DNA from: an uncultured Clostridia bacterium | GTDB taxonomy: Bacteria > Bacillota > Clostridia > Oscillospirales > Ruminococcaceae | Reading direction: 5' to 3' | NCBI GenBank assembly: GCA_947630825.1 | Contig: CANRJA010000017.1 | Span: 1 to 38,929, forward strand | Length of the DNA stretch: 38,929 nt | Shown: positions 1 through 8,349 of the stretch, one piece after another | How positions within the stretch are numbered: position 1 is the first letter of the stretch | How the letters are laid out: each line of letters starts with the position of its first letter | Notes under the pieces: model-generated | Database searches by the model: none | Told to the model about the DNA's origin: nothing | Seen by the model: the letters and a program-made list of their open reading frames with translations, nothing else | Made by a program: the position numbers and the translations under genes

Positions 1-1817
1 ATCCTGCAGCATGACTTAATCCATCGATAGCTTTCTGAAGTTTATCTGTTGCATTCTTTATCTCTTCCAAGGTTGATATTGATGTTAATACAGATGGTGA
101 TATACTTATCTTCTTTGCTTCTGTGATAGCATCTGTTAGCGTCTTATAGCTGCTTGTTGTATACTCGGCAGAATCATATGTACCTGCTTTTGTAATCAAC
201 TCCTGAAGCTCATCAAACGCTTTCTGCTGGTCTACAGTAATAAGCCACTTGATAGCATTTTGGATTCTGATTGTAGCATTGGATATCGTTACGTTTGTTA
301 CGCTTGAATCTTCGCTGCCTTTACCTGCCAATAATTGCTGTCCGGCTTCGTATGCATCCTTCAGCGTTTTCCATGTTTCTTCTGTATACGTGCTTTTCAG
401 CTCTGCCTCTTTATCAATATAGTTAGTTTTTGCTTCAGCAATTGCACTTTCAAGCTGCGTATAGTCTAAAGGTTTTTCCTTCAAACCATTAAATGCATTC
501 TCGATCTTTGTGCAAATTGCATCAATATCTTCATTTTTTGTATAAGCAATTCTGCTTTTCATTTCAAGCATTTCTGCTAATGCTTCACTAAATGCTTGCC
601 AAGAATCATCTGTATAGTTTGTCTTCAAAATATTACGATATTTCTGTAATGTATCATTGAACTTTTGCAGATGATCCTCATCAGGTAAATCATCTTTCTT
701 AAAAAGACCGTCAATTGCATCTTGGATAGCCTTTGTTGCTGCCGTTACCTGATCTTCTGTAGCATCGTAATTAGTTAGCATGCCTCTATTGTTTCGCAAA
801 GCTAACTGCAAATCCACAACTGTTGCTTCAACATATGCAGATGTATCTCCACCCAATATCTCATCAGCCTGTGCGATTACATTACGCAGTGCTGTCTTAT
901 CAGTCAACTCCTCAACTACAACCTCTTTAACAGCAAATGCTGCCTGATATTCTTCAGTTCCTGCCACGCTTGCCCTTAGATAACGCGTGCCTGGCAATAA
1001 AGTTGAAGAATTATATGGAGTTCCACTCTTATTTTGACAATCTGCGTCTGTGTACAATTCATATGAAACTGTTGGCTGAGGATCCATTGGCTCACCATTC
1101 AGCTTTACAACTGCTGATGGCTTAAATCCACCTTCGGTTTTATATTTGATGTTCTCGCAGGTAATTTCGATTGTGGGTTTAGGTAAACTGCTTTCAACTA
1201 CCTCTATTTTATCCTCCGTTACAGGTGCAGAACCACTAACCGTTCCGTTGATTATCTGCTGTTTAACATAATTACTAGTTACAATAATTTTTGATTCAGC
1301 ATTATTAATAAAATTAATAAATGCTGAACCTCCTGTTTTTGCCACATTAAAAGTAACAGAAGTTGCATTTATTCTTATTGTTTTCAAAGTACTTGAACAA
1401 CTTTGAAACGTCCTAGCTGTAAAAGGTAAAACACCATCATTGGTATAATTTACCTCTTCTAATGCAGACAAGCCACTAAATGCACTTGCATTACCAGGTG
1501 TAGTAGTAGGAATTGTTATAGATGTAATAGTATTATTAGAAATACCTGCGCTAGTAAAAGTAACTTCAGCATCACTACTTCCATCATTATACGTAGATGG
1601 AAAATCTACTTCTGTAATTTCAGAAAAATCTGCCTCAGGATTAAGCGAAACATTATATCCCCCAGAATTCCTGTCAAATTTAAAATAACTATTGTCTAAT
1701 GATGAGCCTATTAATGAAGTAAAAGAAGAAATTACAACTGTAGCGGCTATGAACGAACTTATGACTTTTTCCAGCATTCCACAACCCCCATTCTTAGTCA
1801 TTTTAGTAATTTTCATA
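1..1817 (-). CDS. Secreted surface protein with FIVAR repeats and an LRR_5-like segment, partial
   Basis: The frame is open from the ATG at 1817 to the left edge (about 605 residues), so the C-terminus is missing. An AAAGGA ribosome binding site lies 8 bases before the start. The N-terminus (basic MKITKMTKNGG, then hydrophobic VISSFIAATVVISSF) reads as a signal peptide. Residues about 90-160 (ITSITIP, SALEEV, TLKTIRI) look like a degenerate LRR_5/BspA-type region. An Ig-like or beta-rich stretch follows. From about residue 302 there are about four FIVAR-type helical units of 65-80 residues with the recurring pattern L..AI.EA and A...L..AI..L. FIVAR domains occur in large extracellular proteins of Gram-positives that bind host or cell-wall ligands. 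The role here is therefore probably adhesion or another surface function, by inference. No LPXTG or other anchor can be seen because the C-terminus is outside the window. Confidence 0.8.
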
Positions 1818-1940
1818 AAAATCAATCCTTTCGTTAAAAAATAAAGTATACAGGCAATTCCTATAAATTTTTTTGATACAAGCATTAATCTCCAACCAAA
1901 GCGCCTGCAAACCTTGATTTTCAATCAACTGCCTAACCAC
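1803..1940 (-). CDS. Possible 45-codon leader ORF before the surface protein
   Basis: A GTG at 1940 has an AGAGG motif 6 bases upstream. It opens a 45-residue frame that ends at 1803, overlapping the first codons of the surface-protein gene by 15 bases. The peptide begins VRQLIENQGLQALWLEI and has no signal or membrane segment. The arrangement would allow translational coupling. I do not recognise it, and it could be chance. It fills most of the otherwise empty 1818-2013 gap, where I see no convincing promoter. Confidence 0.2.
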   Translation of the reverse strand: MVRQLIENQGLQALWLEINACIKKIYRNCLYTLFFNERIDFYENY

Positions 1941-2013
1941 ACACCACCTCTTTACTAATAAAAATTGTAAACAATTTGAGGTAACATTCTGTCAAATCTT
2001 TAAAGTAATTGTT

Positions 2014-2217
2014 TTAATATGCTGATTTATTTCTGAAAATGTTGGGATCTATATTTAGTGCGACGCATATCAGCAAAAACTCATCAGCGAGCATACGCCG
2101 ATTGCCATTAAGCATATCAGAAATTTTATCCTCAGCCAAACCGGTTTTCTGAGCAATATAAATTTGATTTATTCCATTTTGATTTACATACTCATTAAGC
2201 TTCTCGACAATACTCAT
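2014..2217 (-). CDS. Small Xre-family (Cro/C1) helix-turn-helix regulator
   Basis: This 67-residue protein is essentially a single helix-turn-helix domain: INQIYIAQKTGLAEDKISDM is the helix-turn-helix core and the tail LICVALNIDPNIF is typical of the Xre fold. The start ATG at 2217 has AAGGAG 7 bases upstream and a consensus promoter at 2259-2287. It is transcribed divergently from the larger Xre regulator at 2384. Such pairs often form a bistable repressor/antirepressor switch in phages and integrative elements. Here the element itself is not visible, so the targets are unknown. The surface-protein gene lies downstream on the same strand with a gap of about 200 bases and might be co-transcribed. 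Confidence 0.85.
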   Translation of the reverse strand: MSIVEKLNEYVNQNGINQIYIAQKTGLAEDKISDMLNGNRRMLADEFLLICVALNIDPNIFRNKSAY

Positions 2218-2258
2218 GAAAAGTCTCCTTGCTTCTATAATTTTTAGATTGTAATGCT

Positions 2259-2287
2259 ATTATAATCTATATATTTTAGTTTGTCAA
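2259..2287 (-). promoter_or_regulatory. Promoter for the 67-residue Xre regulator
   Basis: On the minus strand TTGACA (2287-2282) and TATAAT (2264-2259) are separated by exactly 17 bases, a perfect sigma-A consensus. It stands back to back with the plus-strand promoter at 2329-2358. The A/T-rich 41 bases between the two -35 boxes are a natural place for shared operators. Confidence 0.85.
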
Positions 2288-2328
2288 GTGTTTTTTTAAA
2301 TTTTTTTTTAGAAATTTCAGATTTTCTA

Positions 2329-2358
2329 TTGACAATTACTAACATTATAATATATAAT
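2329..2358 (+). promoter_or_regulatory. Promoter for the Xre-ImmA pair
   Basis: TTGACA at 2329-2334 and TATAAT at 2353-2358 are separated by 18 bases. A second TATAAT at 2346-2351 is too close to the -35 box. The predicted transcript starts about 20 bases before the AT of the ATG at 2384, leaving a short leader that contains the AGGAG ribosome binding site. Confidence 0.8.
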
Positions 2359-2383
2359 TAAGAAAAAAATAGGAGTGGTTCAA

Positions 2384-2827
2384 ATGTCTCGAGAAGCTAT
2401 AGCAAAAACACTAAGACGATTAAGATTACAAAGCGGATTAACAGCAAGTGAAGTAGGCGCTCTTATTGGAAAGAGCGGAAAAACTGTAAATGCTTGGGAA
2501 AACAATAGAGGACAACCCGATGCAGATATGCTGATGAGCCTTTGTGACGTATATAATGTAAAGGATATTTTATCAGAGTTCAGAGAGGTTGAGGCAGATG
2601 TATTTACCGTCTCTCACCATGAAAAAGAGGTTGTCACGGCATATCGAGAAAACTCTGATATGCAGCCGGCAGTAGACAGACTGCTTGGAGTAAATAGAAA
2701 AAAGAAAAAGATAACTGTATACAAAGCCGCCCGCAGTGATGACGGTGAAGAAGATGGTTATATTCAAGTCTCTCAAGATCAGATTGACAGACTTTTGAAC
2801 GCACCTGAAACCGACGATGATTTTTAA
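2384..2827 (+). CDS. Xre-family regulator (ImmR-like)
   Basis: This 147-residue protein has an N-terminal Cro/C1 helix-turn-helix (residues about 5-60, with SEVGALIGKSGKTVNAWEN as the core). It is followed by an acidic, linker-like C-terminal half that ends ETDDDF. I chose the ATG at 2384 because AGGAG (2371-2375) sits 8 bases before it. The GTG at 2375 overlaps that ribosome binding site and cannot be the start. The gene is followed 60 bases later by an ImmA/IrrE-type protease. In ICEBs1-like elements, ImmR represses the element and ImmA cleaves ImmR. The same relationship is the simplest reading here, by inference. Targets are likely to include the divergent promoter pair just upstream. Confidence 0.85.
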   Translation: MSREAIAKTLRRLRLQSGLTASEVGALIGKSGKTVNAWENNRGQPDADMLMSLCDVYNVKDILSEFREVEADVFTVSHHEKEVVTAYRENSDMQPAVDRLLGVNRKKKKITVYKAARSDDGEEDGYIQVSQDQIDRLLNAPETDDDF

Positions 2828-2851
2828 GGCAAGAAAAAGATAATAAAAAAA

Positions 2852-2878
2852 CCCATTAAGGGGATAATCCTTAATGGG
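2852..2878 (-). terminator. Hairpin between the regulator and protease genes
   Basis: A perfect 10-bp stem (CCCATTAAGG at 2852-2861 with CCTTAATGGG at 2869-2878) encloses a 7-base loop. On the minus strand the stem is followed by a run of U, so it has the form of an intrinsic terminator for leftward transcription. On the plus strand there is no U run, but the right arm contains the GGGG that would serve as the ribosome binding site for the ATG at 2888, so the hairpin could limit protease translation. Confidence 0.55.
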
Positions 2879-2887
2879 GCAATAAAA

Positions 2888-3475
2888 ATGATTTACGGAA
2901 AATATAAAAATGCAAGAAATGCCGCATGGCAGTGTTTAATTGATTATAATATAACCTCTCTGCCTGTTTCTGTATTAGATATTGCAAAATCGGCAGGAAT
3001 TAAGGTTATAAAGAACAGCAAGGCAAGCTGGCTTTTGCCTAATGAAAGCGGTATTAGTATTATACTCGGCAAGCAGTGGTATATTGTATATAATGACAGC
3101 TGCTCAAAGCAGAGATGCCGCTTTACTGTCGCACATGAGCTTGGTCACATTTTTCTAGGTCACGAATTGGAAAAAAGAAATCGTCTCACAAAAACCTTCA
3201 AACAGTCTTTATCCTATGCCGAACAGGAGGCAAACATATTCGCTTCAAGACTGTTAGCTCCGGCATGCGTTATATGGGCGCTCAGCTTAAAAACGGCAAA
3301 CGAAATATCGTCTGTTTGCGATATTTCACACACAGCCGCCGAATTTCGTGCCGAACGAATGAGAACGCTATACAAGCGCAACCGATTTCTTACAGCGCCT
3401 CTTGAAAGAGAGGTATATAAAAATTTCAAAGTATTTATCCAAGAATCAAAAAGAAATCAAAATAGATTTATATAA
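2888..3475 (+). CDS. ImmA/IrrE-family metallo-endopeptidase
   Basis: This 195-residue protein contains the zinc-protease motif HELGH at residues 83-87 (VAHELGHIFLGHE), followed by EANIFASRLLAP at 114-125, whose glutamate is the expected third metal ligand. This is the signature of the ImmA/IrrE (COG2856) family, which cleaves Xre-type repressors, notably ICEBs1 ImmA on ImmR. The partner is very probably the regulator encoded 60 bases upstream in the same transcript. The start codon has only a GGGG motif as a ribosome binding site, and it is buried in a hairpin, which suggests low or controlled expression. A bidirectional terminator follows the stop codon. Confidence 0.92.
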   Translation: MIYGKYKNARNAAWQCLIDYNITSLPVSVLDIAKSAGIKVIKNSKASWLLPNESGISIILGKQWYIVYNDSCSKQRCRFTVAHELGHIFLGHELEKRNRLTKTFKQSLSYAEQEANIFASRLLAPACVIWALSLKTANEISSVCDISHTAAEFRAERMRTLYKRNRFLTAPLEREVYKNFKVFIQESKRNQNRFI

Positions 3476-3480
3476 ATAAA

Positions 3481-3510
3481 AGGAGAGTCTGTAAAGGCTC
3501 TCCTTTTTAT
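3481..3510. terminator. Bidirectional intrinsic terminator
   Basis: AGGAGAG (3481-3487) pairs with CTCTCCT (3498-3504), with two more pairs inside the stem. The plus strand continues with TTTTTAT and the minus strand with TTTTATTTAT. It ends the Xre-ImmA transcript from the left and the leuS/rpsU transcript from the right. Confidence 0.85.
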
Positions 3511-3528
3511 AATGCTAGAAGCAAGACC

Positions 3529-3564
3529 GCCGAGCCGACAAAGGCTCGCCGGTGCAACGCACCG
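3529..3564. repeat. Two adjacent GC-rich palindromes (REP-like)
   Basis: Two short hairpins stand side by side: CGAGCC (3531-3536) with GGCTCG (3543-3548), and CGGTGC (3550-3555) with GCACCG (3559-3564, 3-base loop). They are strikingly G+C-rich for this A+T-rich intergenic DNA. They lie immediately after the rpsU stop codon and before the terminator. They may protect the 3' end of the mRNA or be a copy of a dispersed palindromic element; no second copy is present in this window. Confidence 0.6.
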
Positions 3565-3568
3565 TTGC

Positions 3569-3742
3569 TTAGTATTTTCTTTTACGAGCAGCTTCTGACT
3601 TCTTTTTTCTTCTTACAGAAGGCTTTTCATAGTGTTCTCTTTTGCGAACCTCAGCGATAACGCCGTCCTTAGCGCAGCTTCTTTTAAAACGCTTAAGAGC
3701 AGTATCCAGAGATTCGTTTTTACCAACACGGATTTCTGCCAT
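3569..3742 (-). CDS. rpsU: 30S ribosomal protein S21
   Basis: This 57-residue, very basic protein begins [20 protein letters not shown] and ends in the lysine/arginine-rich tail [10 protein letters not shown]. That matches bacterial S21 in length and sequence. S21 sits on the platform of the small subunit near the anti-Shine-Dalgarno sequence and helps initiation. The start is preceded by a strong GGGAGGG ribosome binding site. The gene has its own promoter (3905-3933) and a leader of about 155 bases. It follows leuS but is probably mostly expressed separately. Confidence 0.97.
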   Translation of the reverse strand: MAEIRVGKNESLDTALKRFKRSCAKDGVIAEVRKREHYEKPSVRRKKKSEAARKRKY

Positions 3743-3898
3743 TTAATTCCCTCCCTTGGTCACCAATAACAGAGATATAAAAGTCAATGCAAAGAATTTT
3801 AACAGATAGTGATAATGAAGGAATTCTTCCCTTAGAGCTTTCCTACAAGCTCATACCTCTGTTTTATCTGTCAAATTCACCAATTCATCAACTTAACA
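3743..3898 (-). promoter_or_regulatory. Structured 5' leader of rpsU
   Basis: The transcript upstream of rpsU contains a hairpin at 3835-3852 (GAGCTT with AAGCTC) and two longer-range complementarities: 3768-3774 (AACAGAG) with 3857-3863 (CTCTGTT), and 3802-3808 (ACAGATA) with 3865-3871 (TATCTGT). The two long pairings cross each other, so they would form either a pseudoknot or two alternative folds. Ribosomal protein leaders are often autoregulatory. No named leader family is claimed here. Confidence 0.4.
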
Positions 3899-3904
3899 AA
3901 ATAG

Positions 3905-3933
3905 ATTATACTATAACTTTTCATAAAAGTCAA
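3905..3933 (-). promoter_or_regulatory. Promoter for rpsU
   Basis: On the minus strand TTGACT (3933-3928) and TATAAT (3910-3905) are 17 bases apart. The -35 box begins 10 bases beyond the leuS stop codon. Confidence 0.85.
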
Positions 3934-3942
3934 GGGTTTATC

Positions 3943-6348
3943 TTATTTAACCACAATATTTACAAGTTTCCCAGGAACATATATTTCTTTTATAATATTT
4001 TTTCCGCTTATTGCATTCTGAATTCTAGGCTCTGATTTCACCTTTGCGATAACATCGTCTTTGCTCTCATCAACGCTTACAACAAGCTTAGCTTTAACCT
4101 TACCGTTTATCTGAGCAACAATTTCAATAGTATCGTCAACGCAGAGCGTCTCGTCATACTCAGGCCAATTTTGCTCGTTTAACATTCCGCCGAAGCCGAC
4201 GTTCTCATATATTTCCTCAGTGATGTGAGGTGCGAATGGATTAAGCAGAGTAATAAATGTTTTAAGCTCAGCCTTGTTTATCTGCTTTGTTGCGTATATC
4301 TCATTAATAAGAGACATAAGAGCGGCGATAGCCGTATTAAATTTCAGATTTTCAATATCCTCCGAAACCTTCTTAACCGTCTTGTGGAACGACGCCTTTA
4401 ACTCATCACGGTAATCGTCGCCGTCAATAAGCATATCTTGAAGCGCCCAAACTCTGTCGAGAAATCTCTTGCAGCCCTTGATTGATTTGGTACTCCACGG
4501 AGCGGTCTTTTCAAAGTCGCCGACAAACATCTCATACAAACGCAGAGAATCCGCACCATACTCGTTTACAACATCATCAGGATTGATAACATTTCCTCTC
4601 GACTTAGACATCTTCTGCCCGTCCTCGCCTAAGATCATACCGTGAGAAGTCCTTCTCATATAAGGCTCTTTGGTAGTAACAGCACCTAAATCGTATAAGA
4701 ACTTGTGCCAGAACCGCGAATACAACAGGTGAAGGGTAGTATGCTCCATTCCGCCGTTATACCAGTCTACAGGCATCCAGTAATTGAGTGCTTCTTTTGA
4801 CGCAAGCTCCTTGTCGTTATGAGGGTCGCAGTATCTTAAGAAGTACCACGACGAGCCTGCCCACTGAGGCATAGTATCTGTTTCTCTCTTAGCGGGTCCT
4901 CCGCATTTAGGACAGGTAGTATTTATAAAGCTGTCAAGGGTTGAAAGCGGTGATTCTCCGTTATCGGTCGGCATATAGCTTTCTACTTCAGGAAGGGTTA
5001 AAGGCAGCTCGCTTTCAGGAATAGGTACATATCCGCACTTGTCACAATGTACTATAGGAATCGGCTCACCCCAATATCTCTGACGTGAAAATACCCAGTC
5101 ACGCAGCTTGTAATTTACCTTTTTCTTACCCTTACCGGTTTCTTCAAGCCAGTCTTTGATTTTAACCTTTGCGTCTTCAACCGACAGCCCGTCCAAAAAT
5201 CCGGAGTTTGTCATTATTCCGGTTGCGCAGTCGGTAAATGCCTCTTTTGTCACATCTCCGCCCTTTACGACCTCGATTATAGGAAGATCAAAAACCTTAG
5301 CAAAGTCATAGTCACGGGTATCGTGTGCCGGAACAGCCATAATAGCTCCAGTGCCGTAGCCCATCAAAACATAATCGGAAATAAATATAGGTATTTCTCT
5401 GTTGTTTACAGGATTTATAGCATAAACTCCGTCAAGCTTAACACCTGTCTTTTCCTTTGCCATTTCTGTTCTTTCAAAATCAGATTTTCTTGCCGATTTC
5501 TCCTGATATTCAAAAATAGCGTCGTTGTTTTTGAGCTTCGACTCCCACTTTTTCAAAATGGGGTGTTCAGGCGAAATAACCATATATGTTGCGCCGAAAA
5601 GCGTATCAGGACGTGTTGTATAAACGGTGAGAATGTCTCCCTCTGACGTCGTGAAGTCGACCTCCGCACCCTCAGAGCGTCCTATCCAGTTTTTCTGGGT
5701 AGTCTTTATTTTGTCAAGGTAGTTTACCTCTGATAAATCGTCAATAAGCCTTTGCGCATACTCGGTTATCTTCAGCATCCACTGACTCTTTACTTTGTGT
5801 ACTACTTCTCCACCGCAGCGCTCGCAAACGCCTCCGACAACCTCTTCATTAGCCAAAACGACCTTACAGGAAGTACACCAGTTTACTGCCATTTCGCTCT
5901 TATACGCAAGACCTTTCTTGAACATCTGAATAAAAATCCACTGAGTCCATTTAAAGTAGTCAGGGTCGGTAGTGTTGACCTCTCTGTCCCAGTCAAATGA
6001 AAGACCGAGCATTTTAAGCTGACCCTTAAATCTCTCTATATTTTTCTCTGTTATTAATGCCGGGTGTACCTTATTCTTGATTGCAAAATTTTCAGTAGGC
6101 AGTCCGAAAGCGTCCCAACCCATTGGGAACAGGACGTTATATCCTTGCAGTCTTTTCTTTCTTGAAACAATATCCATTGCTGTATACGGACGGGGATGAC
6201 CTATATGTAATCCCTGTCCTGACGGATACGGAAACTCAACAAGCGCATAATATTTCGGTTTAGAATAATCATCTGACGCCGCAAACGTCTTGTTTTTATC
6301 CCAGATGTCCTGCCACTTCTTTTCAATGTCTTTAAAATTGTAATCCAT
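3943..6348 (-). CDS. leuS: Leucyl-tRNA synthetase
   Basis: This 801-residue class I aminoacyl-tRNA synthetase charges tRNA-Leu with leucine in the cytoplasm. The HIGH motif is at residues 48-51 ([14 protein letters not shown]) and KMSKS at 579-583 ([10 protein letters not shown]). The sequences [13 protein letters not shown] and [14 protein letters not shown] are typical of LeuS, and the CP1 editing domain lies between about 220 and 400 ([14 protein letters not shown]). Zinc-ribbon-like CxxC pairs are present near 160 and 450. Length is normal for bacterial LeuS. It is last in the rsfS-yqeK-nadD run, 58 bases after rsfS. No T-box was seen upstream. Confidence 0.98.
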   Translation of the reverse strand: MDYNFKDIEKKWQDIWDKNKTFAASDDYSKPKYYALVEFPYPSGQGLHIGHPRPYTAMDIVSRKKRLQGYNVLFPMGWDAFGLPTENFAIKNKVHPALITEKNIERFKGQLKMLGLSFDWDREVNTTDPDYFKWTQWIFIQMFKKGLAYKSEMAVNWCTSCKVVLANEEVVGGVCERCGGEVVHKVKSQWMLKITEYAQRLIDDLSEVNYLDKIKTTQKNWIGRSEGAEVDFTTSEGDILTVYTTRPDTLFGATYMVISPEHPILKKWESKLKNNDAIFEYQEKSARKSDFERTEMAKEKTGVKLDGVYAINPVNNREIPIFISDYVLMGYGTGAIMAVPAHDTRDYDFAKVFDLPIIEVVKGGDVTKEAFTDCATGIMTNSGFLDGLSVEDAKVKIKDWLEETGKGKKKVNYKLRDWVFSRQRYWGEPIPIVHCDKCGYVPIPESELPLTLPEVESYMPTDNGESPLSTLDSFINTTCPKCGGPAKRETDTMPQWAGSSWYFLRYCDPHNDKELASKEALNYWMPVDWYNGGMEHTTLHLLYSRFWHKFLYDLGAVTTKEPYMRRTSHGMILGEDGQKMSKSRGNVINPDDVVNEYGADSLRLYEMFVGDFEKTAPWSTKSIKGCKRFLDRVWALQDMLIDGDDYRDELKASFHKTVKKVSEDIENLKFNTAIAALMSLINEIYATKQINKAELKTFITLLNPFAPHITEEIYENVGFGGMLNEQNWPEYDETLCVDDTIEIVAQINGKVKAKLVVSVDESKDDVIAKVKSEPRIQNAISGKNIIKEIYVPGKLVNIVVK

Positions 6349-6406
6349 TATTACTTCAATCCTTTATATAATTTATCTGTCAAAAATCAAATTTGTTATC
6401 TTAAGT

Positions 6407-6760
6407 TTAAGTCAAAAATTTAGAAACGTCAATACGCTCTCCGTCAGCCCAAAGGCGCTCAAGATTATAATGCTCTCTTGTTTCTTTATAAAACACATGA
6501 ACAACAACGTCGCCGTAATCTATAATTATCCAACTGGCGTTTCGCTCTCCCTCAATTCTCAGAGGTTCTGCACCCTGCTGTTTCATTTTGAATTCAACCT
6601 CGTCCGCCAATGCTCTTGTCTGCGTTGTTGAATTACCGTTCGCTATAATAAAATAATCGGCAATTATAGTCAAATCGCTGATTTTGATTGCCTGTATATC
6701 CTCAGCCTTTTTAGAATCCAATGTTTTTATAATAAGCTCTAACTTCTCATCAAGAGTCAT
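6407..6760 (-). CDS. rsfS: Ribosome silencing factor RsfS
   Basis: This 117-residue protein of the RsfS/YbeB/Iojap family binds L14 on the large subunit and blocks subunit joining when nutrients are scarce. Family signatures include ISDLTIIADYFIIANGNS near residues 27-44, SWIIIDYGDVVVHVF near 77-91 and YNLERLWADG near 98-107. It sits 16 bases after yqeK, the usual nadD-yqeK-rsfS order of Firmicutes. Confidence 0.96.
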   Translation of the reverse strand: MTLDEKLELIIKTLDSKKAEDIQAIKISDLTIIADYFIIANGNSTTQTRALADEVEFKMKQQGAEPLRIEGERNASWIIIDYGDVVVHVFYKETREHYNLERLWADGERIDVSKFLT

Positions 6761-6776
6761 TTACATTTCTCCTTTT

Positions 6777-7391
6777 TTACTTCTTACTTTTTAACTTAGC
6801 TATATATTCATTATACGCCGAAAGCGTTGATTTTACTATTTCGCACTCTTTATTTACTGTGTTTTTTATAGAATACTTTAACGCTTCAAGCATTCCAGTA
6901 TCCAAATTCTTGTGCGCGAGCTTTCTGTACTTCTTAACATCGCTGTATGTCCGGTCAACAGACACAAGATCTGCAAGATATACTATCTTTTCAAGCGTTG
7001 ACATACCCTCTCTTGCAACAGTATGGTATCTGACAGCATTCTGAATATCACTATCGGTTATTTTGAAATTCTCCTCGATATACACAGAGCCTGCAACAGC
7101 ATGATACAAAGCCTTTGACGTTCTTTCAACATCGTCTATATAAGTCCTGCATCTCGACATAATCTCAAGCTGTTTTTTTGTACTTTCCTCTTTGCAAACG
7201 TCGTGTACAAGACCTGCAAGGTATGCCTTTTTCTCATCAAAATCATTCTCTTTGGCAAGAGCCTTTGCCTCGCTAGCAACGCAAATTGAATGATGATAAC
7301 GCTCCTTGCTTAGACGTTTCTTTAAACAGCTTTTATAATATTTTATTTTATCCTCATAATTTAAAGAGGTTAAATCTTCAAAATCTGTCAA
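6777..7391 (-). CDS. yqeK: HD-domain Ap4A hydrolase YqeK
   Basis: This 204-residue HD-superfamily protein has the metal-binding residues H33/H34 and H63-D64 (LVHDVCKEE), plus HAVAGSVY and YHTVAREGM farther on. B. subtilis-type YqeK hydrolyses diadenosine tetraphosphate symmetrically to ADP. The start is a TTG at 7391 that overlaps the end of nadD by 14 bases. It has GGAGAGGAA 8 bases upstream, and no in-frame ATG exists before the catalytic region, so the TTG is well supported. Overlap with nadD implies translational coupling. Confidence 0.92.
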   Translation of the reverse strand: MTDFEDLTSLNYEDKIKYYKSCLKKRLSKERYHHSICVASEAKALAKENDFDEKKAYLAGLVHDVCKEESTKKQLEIMSRCRTYIDDVERTSKALYHAVAGSVYIEENFKITDSDIQNAVRYHTVAREGMSTLEKIVYLADLVSVDRTYSDVKKYRKLAHKNLDTGMLEALKYSIKNTVNKECEIVKSTLSAYNEYIAKLKSKK

Positions 7392-8010
7392 TATATAAAT
7401 TCCTCTCCAAAATGTATTTTACAACCTTTTCGTCCAAATAGCAAGTAAGTTTTTCAAAATCCTTACTTCTTACCGCATTTCTTAATTCAGAAGAAGATAT
7501 CTCAAGCGGTTTTACCGGTACAATTATAACTTCTCCGCCCATATTGGTAAGTTTGTCTGCAAATATCTCAAGCCTGCTTGTATCTTCATCGCAACGGCTT
7601 AGACAAACCAATGTACACAGCTTTAGTATTTCCTCATACTTATACCACTCATTAAAATGTATAAGCATATCGCTGCCCATTACAAAATAAAACTTATATT
7701 CGCTGTCGGAATAAACCTTTTTAAGCTCTATAAGCGTATTGTAAGAGTAGCTTTTGCCATCTCTTTTAAGTTCAATATCACTTACACAAACATTATCACA
7801 TCTGATATTATTATCCTGTATTGAAAGCTCTATCATTGTTATTCTGTCTTTCTCACTTGCTAAACATTCAGCTTTTTTATGCGGAGGTACCCTTGACGGA
7901 ATTATTATAATTTTATCAAAATCAATCGCATAAGACGCTTCAGTTATAAGCCTTTTATGCCCTTTATGAAACGGATTGAATGTTCCTCCGAATACAGCAA
8001 TATTTTTCAT
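7378..8010 (-). CDS. nadD: Nicotinate-nucleotide adenylyltransferase
   Basis: This 210-residue enzyme adenylylates nicotinate mononucleotide to deamido-NAD in NAD synthesis. The nucleotidyltransferase motif GGTFNPFHKGH is at residues 9-19, and ISSSELR near 173 is the second signature (ISSTxxR in the family). IPSRVPPHK is the typical substrate-loop sequence. Length is normal. It starts 16 bases after yhbY, and yqeK overlaps its end. Confidence 0.97.
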   Translation of the reverse strand: MKNIAVFGGTFNPFHKGHKRLITEASYAIDFDKIIIIPSRVPPHKKAECLASEKDRITMIELSIQDNNIRCDNVCVSDIELKRDGKSYSYNTLIELKKVYSDSEYKFYFVMGSDMLIHFNEWYKYEEILKLCTLVCLSRCDEDTSRLEIFADKLTNMGGEVIIVPVKPLEISSSELRNAVRSKDFEKLTCYLDEKVVKYILERNLYIDRF

Positions 8011-8026
8011 ATAATTTCATTCCTCA

Positions 8027-8317
8027 TTACGGCAGTTTAATCACAGGCTCTTTTTTGTTTTTCTTATACAAAATCCCTATCGAACCTATGACTTGAACAA
8101 CATCTGCTTCAATAGCCTGTGCGATTTCAGCGGCAGCCTCTTTAGCAGTGTAAAGCGAATTATCAAGCACCCGTATTTTCATAATCTCATGCACTCTTAG
8201 GTAATCGTCAACCTGACTTATCATTGATGCTGAAAGTCCGCTTTTGCCGATCTGAAACACAGGATCAAGTTTATTAGATATACTTTTTAAATATGCCCTT
8301 TGCTTTGAAGTAAGCAT
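8027..8317 (-). CDS. yhbY: YhbY-family ribosome assembly RNA-binding protein
   Basis: This 96-residue protein is a single CRM (CRS1-YhbY) domain, with LTSKQRAYLKSISNKLDPVF at the N-terminus and the conserved IGKSGLS loop (GxxG-type). The family associates with pre-50S particles. In Firmicutes it commonly precedes nadD, as here. Confidence 0.95.
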   Translation of the reverse strand: MLTSKQRAYLKSISNKLDPVFQIGKSGLSASMISQVDDYLRVHEIMKIRVLDNSLYTAKEAAAEIAQAIEADVVQVIGSIGILYKKNKKEPVIKLP

Positions 8318-8349
8318 TTATAAAACATCCGCCTTTCTTATAATCAACT

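Noticed and set aside
2375-2383. GTG start at 2375 for the Xre regulator
   Set aside because: It overlaps the AGGAG ribosome binding site of the ATG at 2384.
6349-6406. T-box or other riboswitch before leuS
   Set aside because: The gap is only 58 bases and shows neither the T-box sequence nor a terminator/antiterminator pair.
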